From positions 1,701,001 to 1,765,000 of the forward strand of contig NZ_BSDR01000001.1 of NCBI RefSeq assembly GCF_027925305.1: DNA of 64,000 bases. Reading direction: 5' to 3'. The DNA comes from Desulforhabdus amnigena (lineage in GTDB: Bacteria > Desulfobacterota > Syntrophobacteria > Syntrophobacterales > Syntrophobacteraceae). The position numbers and the translations under genes were made by a program. The notes beneath the pieces are model-generated. The model made no database searches. It saw only the letters and a list, made by a program, of their open reading frames with translations, and was not told the DNA's origin. This document shows, in pieces, positions 44,587 through 53,083 of the stretch. Every line of letters begins with the position of its first letter. Position 1 is the stretch's first letter.

Positions 44587-44655
44587 TCAGAATCTCATCA
44601 ACCATCAAGATGAAGGCCCATCCACTATTCCCACCCCCCTTGAGGTGGCAGGATT

Positions 44656-45012
44656 CTATTTTTCCGGTGCATCCCTGGAATCTGCACGGAGAGCAGCCTG
44701 AGCCGCAAAAGTAAACTTCCCGGCCTTTTCCGCCTGCCGCGCCAGATACATCCAATCATCCGAAGTGCCTTCAAAATTCAAAATACGGCTGAGCCGGTTG
44801 AAAAGGAAAAAATCCCCTTCCTCTTTTGCATTTTCCAAGAGCCGGTTGAGAGCATCGGTTGCCTTGGCCTTTTCATAAAAATCCACCGCATCGCTCAGCA
44901 ACCCGGCTTCCTCATACCGTTTCCCCCAAAACAACAAATTTTCAACAGAAACAGCATTCTGGTTTAAAAGATCCCTTTTCTCCAGACAGCCTAAAATATC
45001 CCTCTCAGCCAT
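44656..45012 (-). CDS. Hypothetical helical-repeat protein
   Basis: 118 aa, not recognised. It is almost entirely helical, with TPR-like segments (FWGKRYEEAGLLSDAVDFYEKA and WMYLARQAEKAGKFTFAAQAAL by pattern), suggesting a small protein-interaction module. No signal peptide. It starts 55 bases after rpoZ on the same strand and is probably co-transcribed with it. Confidence 0.65.
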   Translation of the reverse strand: MAERDILGCLEKRDLLNQNAVSVENLLFWGKRYEEAGLLSDAVDFYEKAKATDALNRLLENAKEEGDFFLFNRLSRILNFEGTSDDWMYLARQAEKAGKFTFAAQAALRADSRDAPEK

Positions 45013-45067
45013 TAAATCCGTCCCAACCTTTTATCAATTTTTCTGCCGGCTCAACACAAAGCAGCTC

Positions 45068-45433
45068 TCAATCTTCACTCTGTTCTGTTTCATCGAGATC
45101 TTCAAAATCCGCAGAATCATCGTATTCCAAAGAAGCACCCAACTCCGCCTGCGCGTCCATGATCTCCTTCACTTCCGTGCGGGTCACTTCCTCTTTCTCC
45201 GCTGCAAGCGCCTCGGGAAGCGGCTTCACTTCTTCAAACTGGCGAATGTTTTCCACTGTTACTTTTCCCGCAGCAATCTCGCGCAAAGCCACTACTACTT
45301 CCTTATTCTTTGGAGCCTTCACCAGAGGAGCATTTCCGCTTCGCAACTGCAAAACTCTTCGCACCGCCAGATGCACCAAATGAAAGCGGCTTTCAACATT
45401 TTTCAAACAATCTTCAACAGTCACTCGGGCCAT
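45068..45433 (-). CDS. rpoZ: RNA polymerase omega subunit
   Basis: Assembly/stability subunit of RNA polymerase. The N-terminal [20 protein letters not shown] and [11 protein letters not shown] segments are diagnostic. At 121 aa it is longer than the usual 70-90 because of an acidic C-terminal tail ([17 protein letters not shown]). GAGGAGGAGCC stands before the ATG. The usual partner genes (gmk, spoT) are not adjacent. Confidence 0.92.
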   Translation of the reverse strand: MARVTVEDCLKNVESRFHLVHLAVRRVLQLRSGNAPLVKAPKNKEVVVALREIAAGKVTVENIRQFEEVKPLPEALAAEKEEVTRTEVKEIMDAQAELGASLEYDDSADFEDLDETEQSED

Positions 45434-45608
45434 TCCGGCTCCTCCTCTATCGAATGAAACCTTCCATCAATCCTTCACATTCACAAAATAAGCCCTGGCA
45501 AAGAGATGTGCACCCCCCTCGACAAGGCATTTCAAAAGCAATCCCCGATAGGATCATTTTTTTGCAGTGTTTGACCGGCAAACACCCTTCGGATATGCTC
45601 ACAACGGT

Positions 45609-45741
45609 TTATATGAAAAAAGGCTCATAGCTCATGGCTCATGATCACATCGCTTTCCAAGAGCGTTTCCCGCTTTCCATATTGGCTTGCATCTCTTTGC
45701 CTTTTTCATTTTTCGTTGTGACCGTTCCGGTCATGGGAGTT
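45609..45741. repeat. Family F dispersed repeat, copy 1
   Basis: About 130 bases with GCTCATAGCTCATGGCTCATG followed by GCTTTCCAAGAGCGTTTCCC and TTTTTCGTTGTGACCGTTCC. Near-identical to 51888-52027 and partly to 55987-56091. The rest of 45434-46109 has no supported gene. Confidence 0.82.
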
Positions 45742-45952
45742 AATTGCACTTTTGCAGGCACGGTGTGGACGCTGCTCCTGCATGACGATCAAAATCTTAT
45801 CCGTGCAGAATATCCATCGCAAAAAAACAGATGGGAAATCCCATCTGCTTCAATTCAAACAAGGTCGCCGTTATGGCTCCCGGCTTCGAGAATCGGACTG
45901 GGTTTTATAAACCATCTTCACATACAATGGCAATGGCAAATTGAAAATCTGA

Positions 45953-46094
45953 CCAATTATCATTTTGGATGGCTCTCATGATATCGGCATTTCCGACATC
46001 CCCCTATCTAATTCAAAGGAGGATTTTATCTTAAAAATTTCCCCCTCGAGAGGGGGACAGGGAGGTGTAGGTTTTTCAAAATGAGAATTGCTGG
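45953..46094. repeat. Family D repeat, copy 3
   Basis: The most complete copy: left end CCAATTATCATTTTGG pairs with right end CAAAATGAGAATTGCTGG. Interior TCTCATGATATCGGCATTTCC and a CCCCCTCGAGAGGGGG palindrome. It ends 15 bases before the adenosyltransferase stop codon. Confidence 0.78.
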
Positions 46095-46109
46095 AAGGCC
46101 TTAGACTTC

Positions 46110-46628
46110 CTAACCTTTTTGTTCAGCATACCGCGCCAGAGTGAAAAGAAAATCCGCCAGGCGGTTCAAGTAGGCATGGACTTCAGGACTGTCCAGCAAT
46201 CCAGCCTCCCTCATTTCCACCGCGCGGCGTTCCGACCGCCGAACAATGGTTCGCGCCAGGTCCAGTGCAGCACTCGCTGCGTTGGTTCCAGGAAAAATAA
46301 ACTTGCGTGGCAACGGGACTTCTTCCTGCAGTTTCTGAATCCAATCCTCCAATCTTTGAGTGGCTTCCGTCCCGATGTTGTAATCGTTTTTCATCGCGTC
46401 ATCACAGGAAAGTTGTGCTCCCAGGAGCAGCAGGTCTTGCTGAACGGCAAGAATCATGGACTGGATGGTTTCATTCTTCGTGAAGACCTTGGCCAGCCCC
46501 AGGGCGGAACTGGCTTCATCCAGAGTCCCGTAGGTTTCAGGGCGCAAGCTCGCTTTCGATACCCTCACACCCGTGAGCAGACTCGTTTCCCCCTCATCTC
46601 CCCTTTTAGAAAAAGTGAAAATACCCAA
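46110..46628 (-). CDS. pduO: Cob(I)alamin adenosyltransferase, PduO type
   Basis: Transfers the adenosyl group of ATP to cob(I)alamin to give AdoCbl, the mutase cofactor. It has the PduO start FSKRGDEGETSLLTG, the GTLDEASSALGLAK motif and the ATP-contacting RRSERRAVEM, with the C-terminal LNRLADFLFTLARY. The start codon appears to be TTG 46628 with GGGAG eight bases upstream. It is not linked to the cobalamin operon at 6-11 kb; family B and D repeats flank it. Confidence 0.93.
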   Translation of the reverse strand: MGIFTFSKRGDEGETSLLTGVRVSKASLRPETYGTLDEASSALGLAKVFTKNETIQSMILAVQQDLLLLGAQLSCDDAMKNDYNIGTEATQRLEDWIQKLQEEVPLPRKFIFPGTNAASAALDLARTIVRRSERRAVEMREAGLLDSPEVHAYLNRLADFLFTLARYAEQKG

Positions 46629-46745
46629 GTTCTCGCTCCCTTCTCTTCTTGAATTTCGCCATCATTGACATTCATTTCCAAGGTTATTCAGAAACCATCC
46701 AGGAAATGAAAGGAACTCAGATGATAAAGCTGCTGCCGATCCAAC

Positions 46746-46858
46746 TAAGAGCCTATCCAAAAACCTACCTCGGCAGCGGTCCCCCTTGGTCCCCCCTCGA
46801 GGGGGGAATTGAAGGGGGGTGTCGCAAAGTCCACAGGGGGGTTCCGGATAGGTTCTTA
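46746..46858. repeat. Family B MITE-like repeat, copy 4
   Basis: Runs from TAAGAGCCTATCCAAAAACC to GGTTCCGGATAGGTTCTTA. Its right-hand TTA is the junction with the IS630-type element. Confidence 0.86.
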
Positions 46859-48116
46859 GTACTCCAGCGCGATAATTACGCAACCAGATTTGTTCAACCC
46901 TAAGAGGCTCCAGGCATGTTAAAATTAAATAAGAAGGCAACAAACAGGAGAGGAGTACAACCATGCCTGGACCTCAACACAAATACTGCATCTACATTCC
47001 TCCAGAGAAACGGAAAGTATTGAAACATCTGAGAGTGAGCTACACAAAACCCTATGCGGAGGTTGTAAGGGCTCGTATCCTCCTCCTATCGCATGAGCAC
47101 CCGGAATGGAGCATCCGGCAGATCGCTGATGAAGTCGGATGCAGGCCATCCACCGTTAAGAAGTTCCGCAACAGATGGGTCAATGAAGGTAGCCTCAAAA
47201 ACCACCCCCGACCCGGAGCCCCAAGAAAGCATCCTTCTGCCGTGAGGGCTCAGATCACCTTGTTGGCCTGTTCGAAACCGTGTGATCATGGCAAGCCATG
47301 GCAACGCTGGTCTGGAGAGAAGCTTTGTCAAGTCGCCAAAGAAAAAGGAATCGTCAGCCACATTGCCCCGAGCACTATTCGTCTTTGGCTGAAACAGGAC
47401 AAGATCAAACCCTGGCAATATCATCTATGGCAAAAATCTCCTGATCCAAAATTCGTTGAGAAAGCGTCTCCAGTCCTGGATCTCTATGAGAACGCTCCCC
47501 AGTTGTTCCAGCAGGGTGAAGCTTCCGTTTGTATCGATGAGAAGACCTCCATTCAAGCAAGAAGACCTCTTCACGAGACCAAACCCGCCATAGCCGAACA
47601 CCCCGTTCACGTGGCATCCCGATACAAACGGATGGGAGCATTACAGCTGTTTTGTGCTCTTATCGTCGCCAATGGAATCACCTTCGCCCGTACCTTCGCT
47701 CGCAAGCGCTTCGCGGAGTTCAAAACCTTTCTTCTGAGTTTCTTTTCTTCAGCCATTGTCAAGGGATTCAAGGTTATTGATCTCATTCTGGACAATGGCT
47801 CTACGCATGCACCCAAACAACTGGGCAAATGGATTGCTTCTCTCAACCTTTCTTTTAATGTTCGTATCTACTGGCTTCCCACATATGCCAGTTGGCTCGA
47901 TCAGGTTGAGATCATCTTCAGTAAGGTTACAAGGGATGTACTCACTCCCAACGACTTCAACGACAAAAAGGAGCTTTCACAAATGCTTATGGGTTACTTT
48001 GATGAGCTCAACAGACATCCAAAACCCATAAAGTGGACCTATACGAAAACAAAGCTCGTGGCCAAGTTCGCTCCAAAATCCGTGCAAATGGCCGCGTAAT
48101 TAGCGCGTTGGGGTAC
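46859..48116 (+). mobile_element. IS630-family insertion sequence, 1258 bp, apparently intact
   Basis: Inverted ends of 23 bases (46859-46881 and 48094-48116; 20 of 23 match), beginning GTACTCCAGC on the left and GTACCCCAAC on the right complement. TTA flanks both sides, consistent with the TA duplication of IS630/Tc1 elements. Confidence 0.88.
46963..48099 (+). CDS. IS630-family transposase
   Basis: 378 aa transposase. A helix-turn-helix (SIRQIADEVGCRPSTVKKF) is followed by a basic linker. The DDE core has CIDEKTSIQAR, LILDNGSTHAPK and WLDQVEIIFSK (the final E), the standard IS630 pattern. The frame is uninterrupted and the inverted ends are present, so it may be active. ATG 46963 lies in CCATGCCTGG. 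Confidence 0.92.
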   Translation: MPGPQHKYCIYIPPEKRKVLKHLRVSYTKPYAEVVRARILLLSHEHPEWSIRQIADEVGCRPSTVKKFRNRWVNEGSLKNHPRPGAPRKHPSAVRAQITLLACSKPCDHGKPWQRWSGEKLCQVAKEKGIVSHIAPSTIRLWLKQDKIKPWQYHLWQKSPDPKFVEKASPVLDLYENAPQLFQQGEASVCIDEKTSIQARRPLHETKPAIAEHPVHVASRYKRMGALQLFCALIVANGITFARTFARKRFAEFKTFLLSFFSSAIVKGFKVIDLILDNGSTHAPKQLGKWIASLNLSFNVRIYWLPTYASWLDQVEIIFSKVTRDVLTPNDFNDKKELSQMLMGYFDELNRHPKPIKWTYTKTKLVAKFAPKSVQMAA

Positions 48117-48413
48117 TTAGTGCGTGAAACCTTCCTGGGAAAAATCCGACCAATCATCCCCATGGGAGATGCGAATCTCTTCAAGGAGTCGATTGGTCGC
48201 CTCTTCGATCCTGTCGATGTCCCTTTCGTCCACCGACTCATCCGTCATGTCCCGAATGGATTCCTTAAGCGTCTTGAATTGTTCAACAATCTCCCGCTTG
48301 ATCTTCCCATCCCCCAGGCGTTCATTCAAATCCAAAATCGTATTGACGCAACTCTCCACGCGCAATCGCAAATGCCTGGGTTTCCTTTTTTGTCGAGAGA
48401 GGCCAAGGACCAT
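48117..48413 (-). CDS. Hypothetical helical protein ending at the IS630 junction
   Basis: 98 aa, unrecognised; charged and helical with an acidic C-terminal half, basic at the start (SRQKRKPRHLRLR). Its TAA stop is formed by the TTA at the IS630/family B boundary. Before the IS630 insertion the same TTA would have come from the repeat, so the insertion did not change the protein. It follows the zinc-ribbon/receiver gene by 23 bases and is probably co-transcribed with it. Confidence 0.55.
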   Translation of the reverse strand: MVLGLSRQKRKPRHLRLRVESCVNTILDLNERLGDGKIKREIVEQFKTLKESIRDMTDESVDERDIDRIEEATNRLLEEIRISHGDDWSDFSQEGFTH

Positions 48414-48436
48414 ACCGAAATATTTCCTTAACAGGG

Positions 48437-49102
48437 TCAGCCCCTTTTGTAGAGTTCTTCCTTATAGATTCGATACAGGGCAAAATGCTCTTTCAAAGAG
48501 CGGTTCAGAATGATTCCCGCCTTTTCGAGTTCTCTTGGGTTCAGGATCATATCCACACCCATGCCGAAGGCCGCCAGTTGATCCAAAGTCGGGTGGTTCT
48601 CACTGAGGAGACACACAAAGAGTTGTCTTCGCATGTCCATGGGCAAAAGTTGGAGATGCCCGAGCACGAGATTATGGTCGGGTGTCCCTCCATCAAAGCT
48701 TTCATCGAGCAGAATCAAGGTATAGGAATTATGATGGATCTTACTGACGGCAGAAGCGACGTTCGAACCGCGAAATACACGGAAATCCATTTCTTGCAGG
48801 ATGCCCTCCAGCTTTTCAAGCCTGGAAGGCTCAGAAACGCAGAGAAGACAAGTATTCACCCCTTCTTCCGCCATATCGAGGTGGAGGACACTGTCCGAAC
48901 CAGCCTCCGGATTCACATTTCCTTGCCTGGAAGGGGGGTCGGCTTTTCCACAGGATTCCCCATCGGTCTGAGTTACGCCCTTTTCTTTGATTTCAATGGG
49001 AGTTTTGCACCTGGGACACAAAACCCTCAGCATCTTCCCCTCTGGGATTTTTTCATCGGGCAACGAAAACCCTGCCTGGCATCCTGGGCATTGAAACCTC
49101 AC
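48437..49102 (-). CDS. Zinc-ribbon protein with degenerate receiver domain
   Basis: 221 aa. The N-terminal MJ0042-type zinc ribbon has CPGCQ and CPRCK pairs in residues 1-40. A linker leads to a response-regulator-like fold (about residues 83-205). In it the phospho-acceptor strand reads YTLILLDESF and a serine follows in CLLSEN, but the conserved lysine is replaced (ILNPRE in place of a T-K-P motif) and the acidic pair is reduced to SEPS. It is therefore probably not a normal phosphorylation switch. Function unknown. Confidence 0.7.
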   Translation of the reverse strand: MRFQCPGCQAGFSLPDEKIPEGKMLRVLCPRCKTPIEIKEKGVTQTDGESCGKADPPSRQGNVNPEAGSDSVLHLDMAEEGVNTCLLCVSEPSRLEKLEGILQEMDFRVFRGSNVASAVSKIHHNSYTLILLDESFDGGTPDHNLVLGHLQLLPMDMRRQLFVCLLSENHPTLDQLAAFGMGVDMILNPRELEKAGIILNRSLKEHFALYRIYKEELYKRG

Positions 49103-49393
49103 TTTTCACCTCGCTCCACCCAAACAGGTCCAAAAAGCAAAATCTTCATCTTTTTACAATACAGGCTATAAATGCCTTTTGACAATTCAAAATTTAGAAC
49201 CTTTCCCCTCTTCGGTCATTTTGCCTTGTATGTTTAAAGAAATCCTCCTAGATTCATGAAAACTTCAAACTCGGGCGGAAAGAGAGGAAAGAGTCGTTAC
49301 ATGCCGTTGGTCCCTTTTTTGTCTTCCCGCCCATTTCTGAGGTATCAAAAGAGGCAAGGACTTTCCCAATTGAAATGAGGAGGTGTTGCAAAA

Positions 49394-50374
49394 ATGGAAA
49401 AGGTTCGTTTCGGACAAACCGATCTTGAGGTTTCCATTGTTGTTTTGGGTACTTGGGTTACAGGGGGGTGGTTATGGGGAGGGGCTGATGATAAGGAATC
49501 CATCAAAACCATCCATCGAGCTCTGGAGCTGGGGTTCAACTTTATCGATACGGCGCCGGTCTACGGCTTTGGGAAATCCGAAAAAGTCATCGGACAGGCA
49601 TTGAAGGAATGGGGAAACCGCGGTGACATCGTGATCGCCACCAAATGCGGGTTGGAATGGGATGAGAAAGAAAATGTTCGAAGGAATTCCAGCCCTCAGA
49701 GGATTCAATATGAAGTCGACCAGAGCCTCAAACGGCTGGGAGTGGACTGCATCGACCTTTATCAGGTCCACTGGCCTGACACTCAAACCCCTTTCGAAGC
49801 AACGATGCAGGCACTGCAAAAGCTTCAGGAATCAGGCAAGATCCGCTACATCGGCCTCAGCAACTTCAGCAAAGAACAGATATCGGCCTGCCTGCAGGCG
49901 GGACCGGTGCACAGCCTGCAACCCCCCTACAATATTTTCGAACGTGAGGCGGAAAAGGAGCTTCTTCCTTTCTGTATGGAAAACGGCATCGCCACACTGG
50001 GCTATGGGGGATTGTGCCGCGGGTTGCTCACAGGCAAATTCACGGGTGACGAACAATTCGCCAAGGGGGACCTGCGCCGTTTCGATCCCAAATTCAAGCC
50101 TGACCGTTTCAAGCAATATCTGAAGGCCGTCGATGCGTTAAAGAAACTCGCCGCCAAATATGACAAAACGGTGGCCCAGTTCGCCTTACGGTGGGCCATT
50201 CAACAGCCGGGGCTCACGACGGTCATAGCCGGTGCAAGAACTCCCCGGCAGGTGGAAGACAACGCAGGGGTCTCAGACTGGAGGATCACCGAGGAAGATA
50301 TCCGCAAGGTCGATGAAATTTTGGAGAAACATATCAAAACGCCCGTGGGTCCTCAATTCATGGCACCGCGCTGA
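49394..50374 (+). CDS. Aldo/keto reductase
   Basis: NAD(P)H-dependent oxidoreductase with an (alpha/beta)8 barrel, 326 aa. The catalytic tetrad is visible: Asp and Tyr in FIDTAPVYGFG, Lys in VIATKCG, His in YQVHWPD. The C-terminal cofactor motif is TVIAGARTPRQVEDN. It resembles the YghZ/PdxI-like general reductase group; its substrate cannot be told. AGGAGGTG precedes the ATG. Single gene, convergent with an rRNA methyltransferase. Confidence 0.9.
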   Translation: MEKVRFGQTDLEVSIVVLGTWVTGGWLWGGADDKESIKTIHRALELGFNFIDTAPVYGFGKSEKVIGQALKEWGNRGDIVIATKCGLEWDEKENVRRNSSPQRIQYEVDQSLKRLGVDCIDLYQVHWPDTQTPFEATMQALQKLQESGKIRYIGLSNFSKEQISACLQAGPVHSLQPPYNIFEREAEKELLPFCMENGIATLGYGGLCRGLLTGKFTGDEQFAKGDLRRFDPKFKPDRFKQYLKAVDALKKLAAKYDKTVAQFALRWAIQQPGLTTVIAGARTPRQVEDNAGVSDWRITEEDIRKVDEILEKHIKTPVGPQFMAPR

Positions 50375-50379
50375 ATGGA

Positions 50380-50452
50380 TGGTTCGTGGCTCATAGCTGA
50401 TAGCTCATAGCTGATAGCTCATAGCTCATAGCTCATAGCTCATAGCTGATGG
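50380..50452. repeat. Family G degenerate heptamer repeat, copy 2
   Basis: About ten tandem units of TCATAGC / TGATAGC start six bases after the aldo/keto reductase stop. Confidence 0.78.
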
Positions 50453-50492
50453 TAAATGGGGGATGGGACGTCTTTTGCCGGCGCTTTGAGGG

Positions 50493-50510
50493 AAGGCCCT
50501 TTCGGGCCTT
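50493..50510. terminator. Short hairpin between convergent genes
   Basis: AAGGCCC, TTTC loop, GGGCCTT. There is no U-run; at most a weak bidirectional terminator. Confidence 0.35.
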
Positions 50511-50558
50511 CGGACCAGGGGTGCGATTCCCCCTCGCCATCCTTCGGCCGCATCACTT

Positions 50559-51803
50559 TCATAAGCGGGTCATGCCCACCATGACGGAAAGGCCTCCGTG
50601 CTTGATCGTCCAAAATCGCATGGAGGGCAGTCCCATGATCACTGCAAGGGAACGGTCGGGAACCAGTATCGCTACGTGCCACCCGGCAAAAGCACGGCGC
50701 AAGTGGATGGCGAGAGGGGCATAGAGTTCCTTGCCCCCCCCTTCCAACCGCAACCCATAGGGGGGGTTGAGGAGCAGCAAGCCCGGCTTCAGCCCGAGAT
50801 CGCGGGGGTGGAATTGAAAAAAATCCTCGTTTATCCATCGAATGTCCTCTCCCACCCCGGCTTCGAAAGCATTTTCCCGAGAAACCGCAATGGCCTCACA
50901 GTCATGATCTATCCCCACGATGGGAACGGGGGAATGGGGAAGAGCGTTTTCCCTCGCCTTACGGCAAAGGTAACCCCAGGTCTTTTCCTGAAATGCCGGC
51001 CATTTTTCAAAGAGAAACGGCCGTGACAACCCTGGAGGCAGATGTCTTCCCATCAGAGCAGCTTCGATGGCGAAGGTCCCGGATCCGCACATTCCGTCCA
51101 CCAACGGCGAATCCCCACGCCACCCCGAACGCATGATAATGCCCGCCGCAAGGGTCTCACGGAGAGGAGCTCCCATATGCCGCCTGCGATAGCCTCTCTG
51201 ATGCAGATGGGCCCCCGTCGTATCGAGACTGATTCGACATTGATTCTTTTTCAGGTGGATGAGCATTCTCTGTTTAAGGGGCTCGAGAGATGCGGGTTCG
51301 GCGGTGGAATCTTGATCGGATTTCCATCGGCCCGGCGGCTCCATCTTTTGCAACATGAACCGCTTCCGCACAGCTGCCACTACAGTATCGGCCACCACCC
51401 CTTCATGTTCAATGCGTGAATGCTCCACAAAAGCCTCAACATGAAGGGGAAGAGTCCTATTCAGCCACAACTCCCAGGGTACGCCGCAAACCTTATGAAA
51501 CAACTCTTCCGCGGCGCCCGCACGAAACGCAGGAAGACGACAAAGAATGCGACTGGCCGTCCTTAGCCATAAGTTGCTGAGATAACAAGCACTGAGATCC
51601 CCTGAAAACTCTACGCCGGCTTCCGTTATTGCCAGGTCAGGCATTCCCAGGGCTGAGAGCTCCCCCTTGCACAGAAGAGAAAGTTCCGGGGGAGTCACCG
51701 CCGCGAACCGATGCACCGGGACCTGGACGTAGCGCTTCACATGACGTAGGTAGGCCTTGCTTTCCTCAAGTTCCTTTTCAATTTTACCCGATTTACCCGA
51801 CAC
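50559..51803 (-). CDS. RlmL/Trm14-like SAM-dependent rRNA methyltransferase
   Basis: 414 aa. The N-terminal THUMP-like RNA-binding region (about residues 30-160) is followed by the UPF0020 catalytic domain. Motifs are LDTTGAHLHQRGYRR, the SAM-binding VDGMCGSGTFAIEAALMG and the catalytic LLLNPPYGLRLE (N-P-P-Y, typical of base N-methylation). It most resembles the m2G methyltransferases acting on 23S rRNA; the exact nucleotide is not inferable. The start is GTG 51803 with AAGGAAAA upstream. Confidence 0.85.
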   Translation of the reverse strand: MSGKSGKIEKELEESKAYLRHVKRYVQVPVHRFAAVTPPELSLLCKGELSALGMPDLAITEAGVEFSGDLSACYLSNLWLRTASRILCRLPAFRAGAAEELFHKVCGVPWELWLNRTLPLHVEAFVEHSRIEHEGVVADTVVAAVRKRFMLQKMEPPGRWKSDQDSTAEPASLEPLKQRMLIHLKKNQCRISLDTTGAHLHQRGYRRRHMGAPLRETLAAGIIMRSGWRGDSPLVDGMCGSGTFAIEAALMGRHLPPGLSRPFLFEKWPAFQEKTWGYLCRKARENALPHSPVPIVGIDHDCEAIAVSRENAFEAGVGEDIRWINEDFFQFHPRDLGLKPGLLLLNPPYGLRLEGGGKELYAPLAIHLRRAFAGWHVAILVPDRSLAVIMGLPSMRFWTIKHGGLSVMVGMTRL

Positions 51804-51887
51804 GCACTTTTCCTTTCTTCAAATTCCTTTTGTCTTATCGAATGGGAAAAAATATATTTATACCCGCAGTGATTGATCATTTCACTT

Positions 51888-52027
51888 TTATATGAAAAAG
51901 GCTCATGGTTCATAGCTCATGGCTCATGATAACATCGCTTTTCAAGAGCGTTTCCCGCTTTCCATATTGGCTTGCATCTCTTTGCCTTTTTCATTTTTCG
52001 TTGTGACCGTTCCGGTCATGGGAGTTG
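51888..52027. repeat. Family F dispersed repeat, copy 2
   Basis: Nearly identical to 45609-45741 over about 130 bases. Located upstream of the deacetylase gene in a 425-base gap with no supported gene. Confidence 0.82.
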
Positions 52028-52228
52028 ATTCGAAAGGCCATTCTATTCACTTCGCCCGTCATTTTCCATCGACTCACTTGACGAAAATGGAGCCTTCTTA
52101 TAATCTTTATATTCTCGAGATTTTCGATGGTTCTTTTTCTTGTCTTCTTGTCGTTTTCATACAGGGTCGAAAGTGAATCCCTCCTGATGAATGGATCTGG
52201 ATAGTCAAAATCCAAGGAGCGCCATATT

Positions 52229-53083
52229 TTGAACACTGGTCCAAGCAAGAAATCAAACGGCCTTGGTTTGCCCGAAAATTACCGTCCCCGCCATTTTGCC
52301 GCCCTTTGGCAGGACCCTCCCCATGGTTGGCGAGATCATCTGGCTGCAGCCATCCAAGAGGGGGGCGGGAATCAAATGCCCAAGATATTTTTCCGGGCTG
52401 ATGACATCGGCGCAGGAGGCCAGCCATTCGAAGTCTTGTGTCGTTTGTTCCGCCGCTATGAAGTCCCTCTGGCTATGGCGGTCGTTCCAGCCTGGATCAG
52501 CAGTATCCGCAAAAAACAGCTTTTCGATGCGGCCCCTCTGGATGAGCCGCTCTGGGGTTGGCACCAACACGGCTGGCGCCATGTCAATTGGGAGCGTTCG
52601 GGAAAGAATTCCGAATTTGGCGAACAACGCCCCTTCGAAAAACAAATGCGCGACATTTCGCAGGGGTGTCGGAAAATGCAGGAGATCTTCGGAGACCGAC
52701 TGGCCGAAGTTTTCACTCCACCATGGAACAGGCTTTCCAATGCAACCATCAAAATTCTTCATGAATTGAATTTCAAAGCGGTTTCCATGACCGGCCCCTT
52801 TCCAAGAGGATACAAGAATACGGAAGGCCTGAAGAATCTGAGGATTCAGCTCGACCTCCATACAAGAAAGGCTAAAGACGGTATCTCTGATTTCAAAACG
52901 CTGTTGGAAGAAATCACCGTCCTTTTGGGAAAACGGGAGCGGATCGGGATCATGATTCACCACCAACGTATGACTTCTTTTGCTTTTGAATTCTTGGAGG
53001 AGCTGCTCCATCTATTGAAGAATCATAGCAAAGCACATTTTCTGGATTTCAAGGAGCTGGCAGCAAATCCGAATGAAGAATAG
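52229..53083 (+). CDS. Polysaccharide deacetylase-like protein
   Basis: 284 aa NodB-fold protein. The metal-site aspartates are in FFRADDIG (about residue 54) and the histidine pair in WGWHQHGWRHVNW; TPPWNRLSN supplies the characteristic R/P strand, and IMIHHQRM the late histidine. There is no signal peptide, so it acts in the cytoplasm, as do some de-N-acetylases of nucleotide- or lipid-linked sugars. The start is TTG 52229 after AAGGAGC. The last 11 bases overlap the radical SAM gene, so the two are coupled. Confidence 0.82.
   Translation: MNTGPSKKSNGLGLPENYRPRHFAALWQDPPHGWRDHLAAAIQEGGGNQMPKIFFRADDIGAGGQPFEVLCRLFRRYEVPLAMAVVPAWISSIRKKQLFDAAPLDEPLWGWHQHGWRHVNWERSGKNSEFGEQRPFEKQMRDISQGCRKMQEIFGDRLAEVFTPPWNRLSNATIKILHELNFKAVSMTGPFPRGYKNTEGLKNLRIQLDLHTRKAKDGISDFKTLLEEITVLLGKRERIGIMIHHQRMTSFAFEFLEELLHLLKNHSKAHFLDFKELAANPNEE

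Noticed and set aside
45634-45981. A 115-codon open frame starting MAHDHIAF, with a relative at 51919
   Set aside because: The similarity comes from the family F DNA repeat; the frames diverge after the repeat and the third copy breaks the frame, so coding is unlikely.
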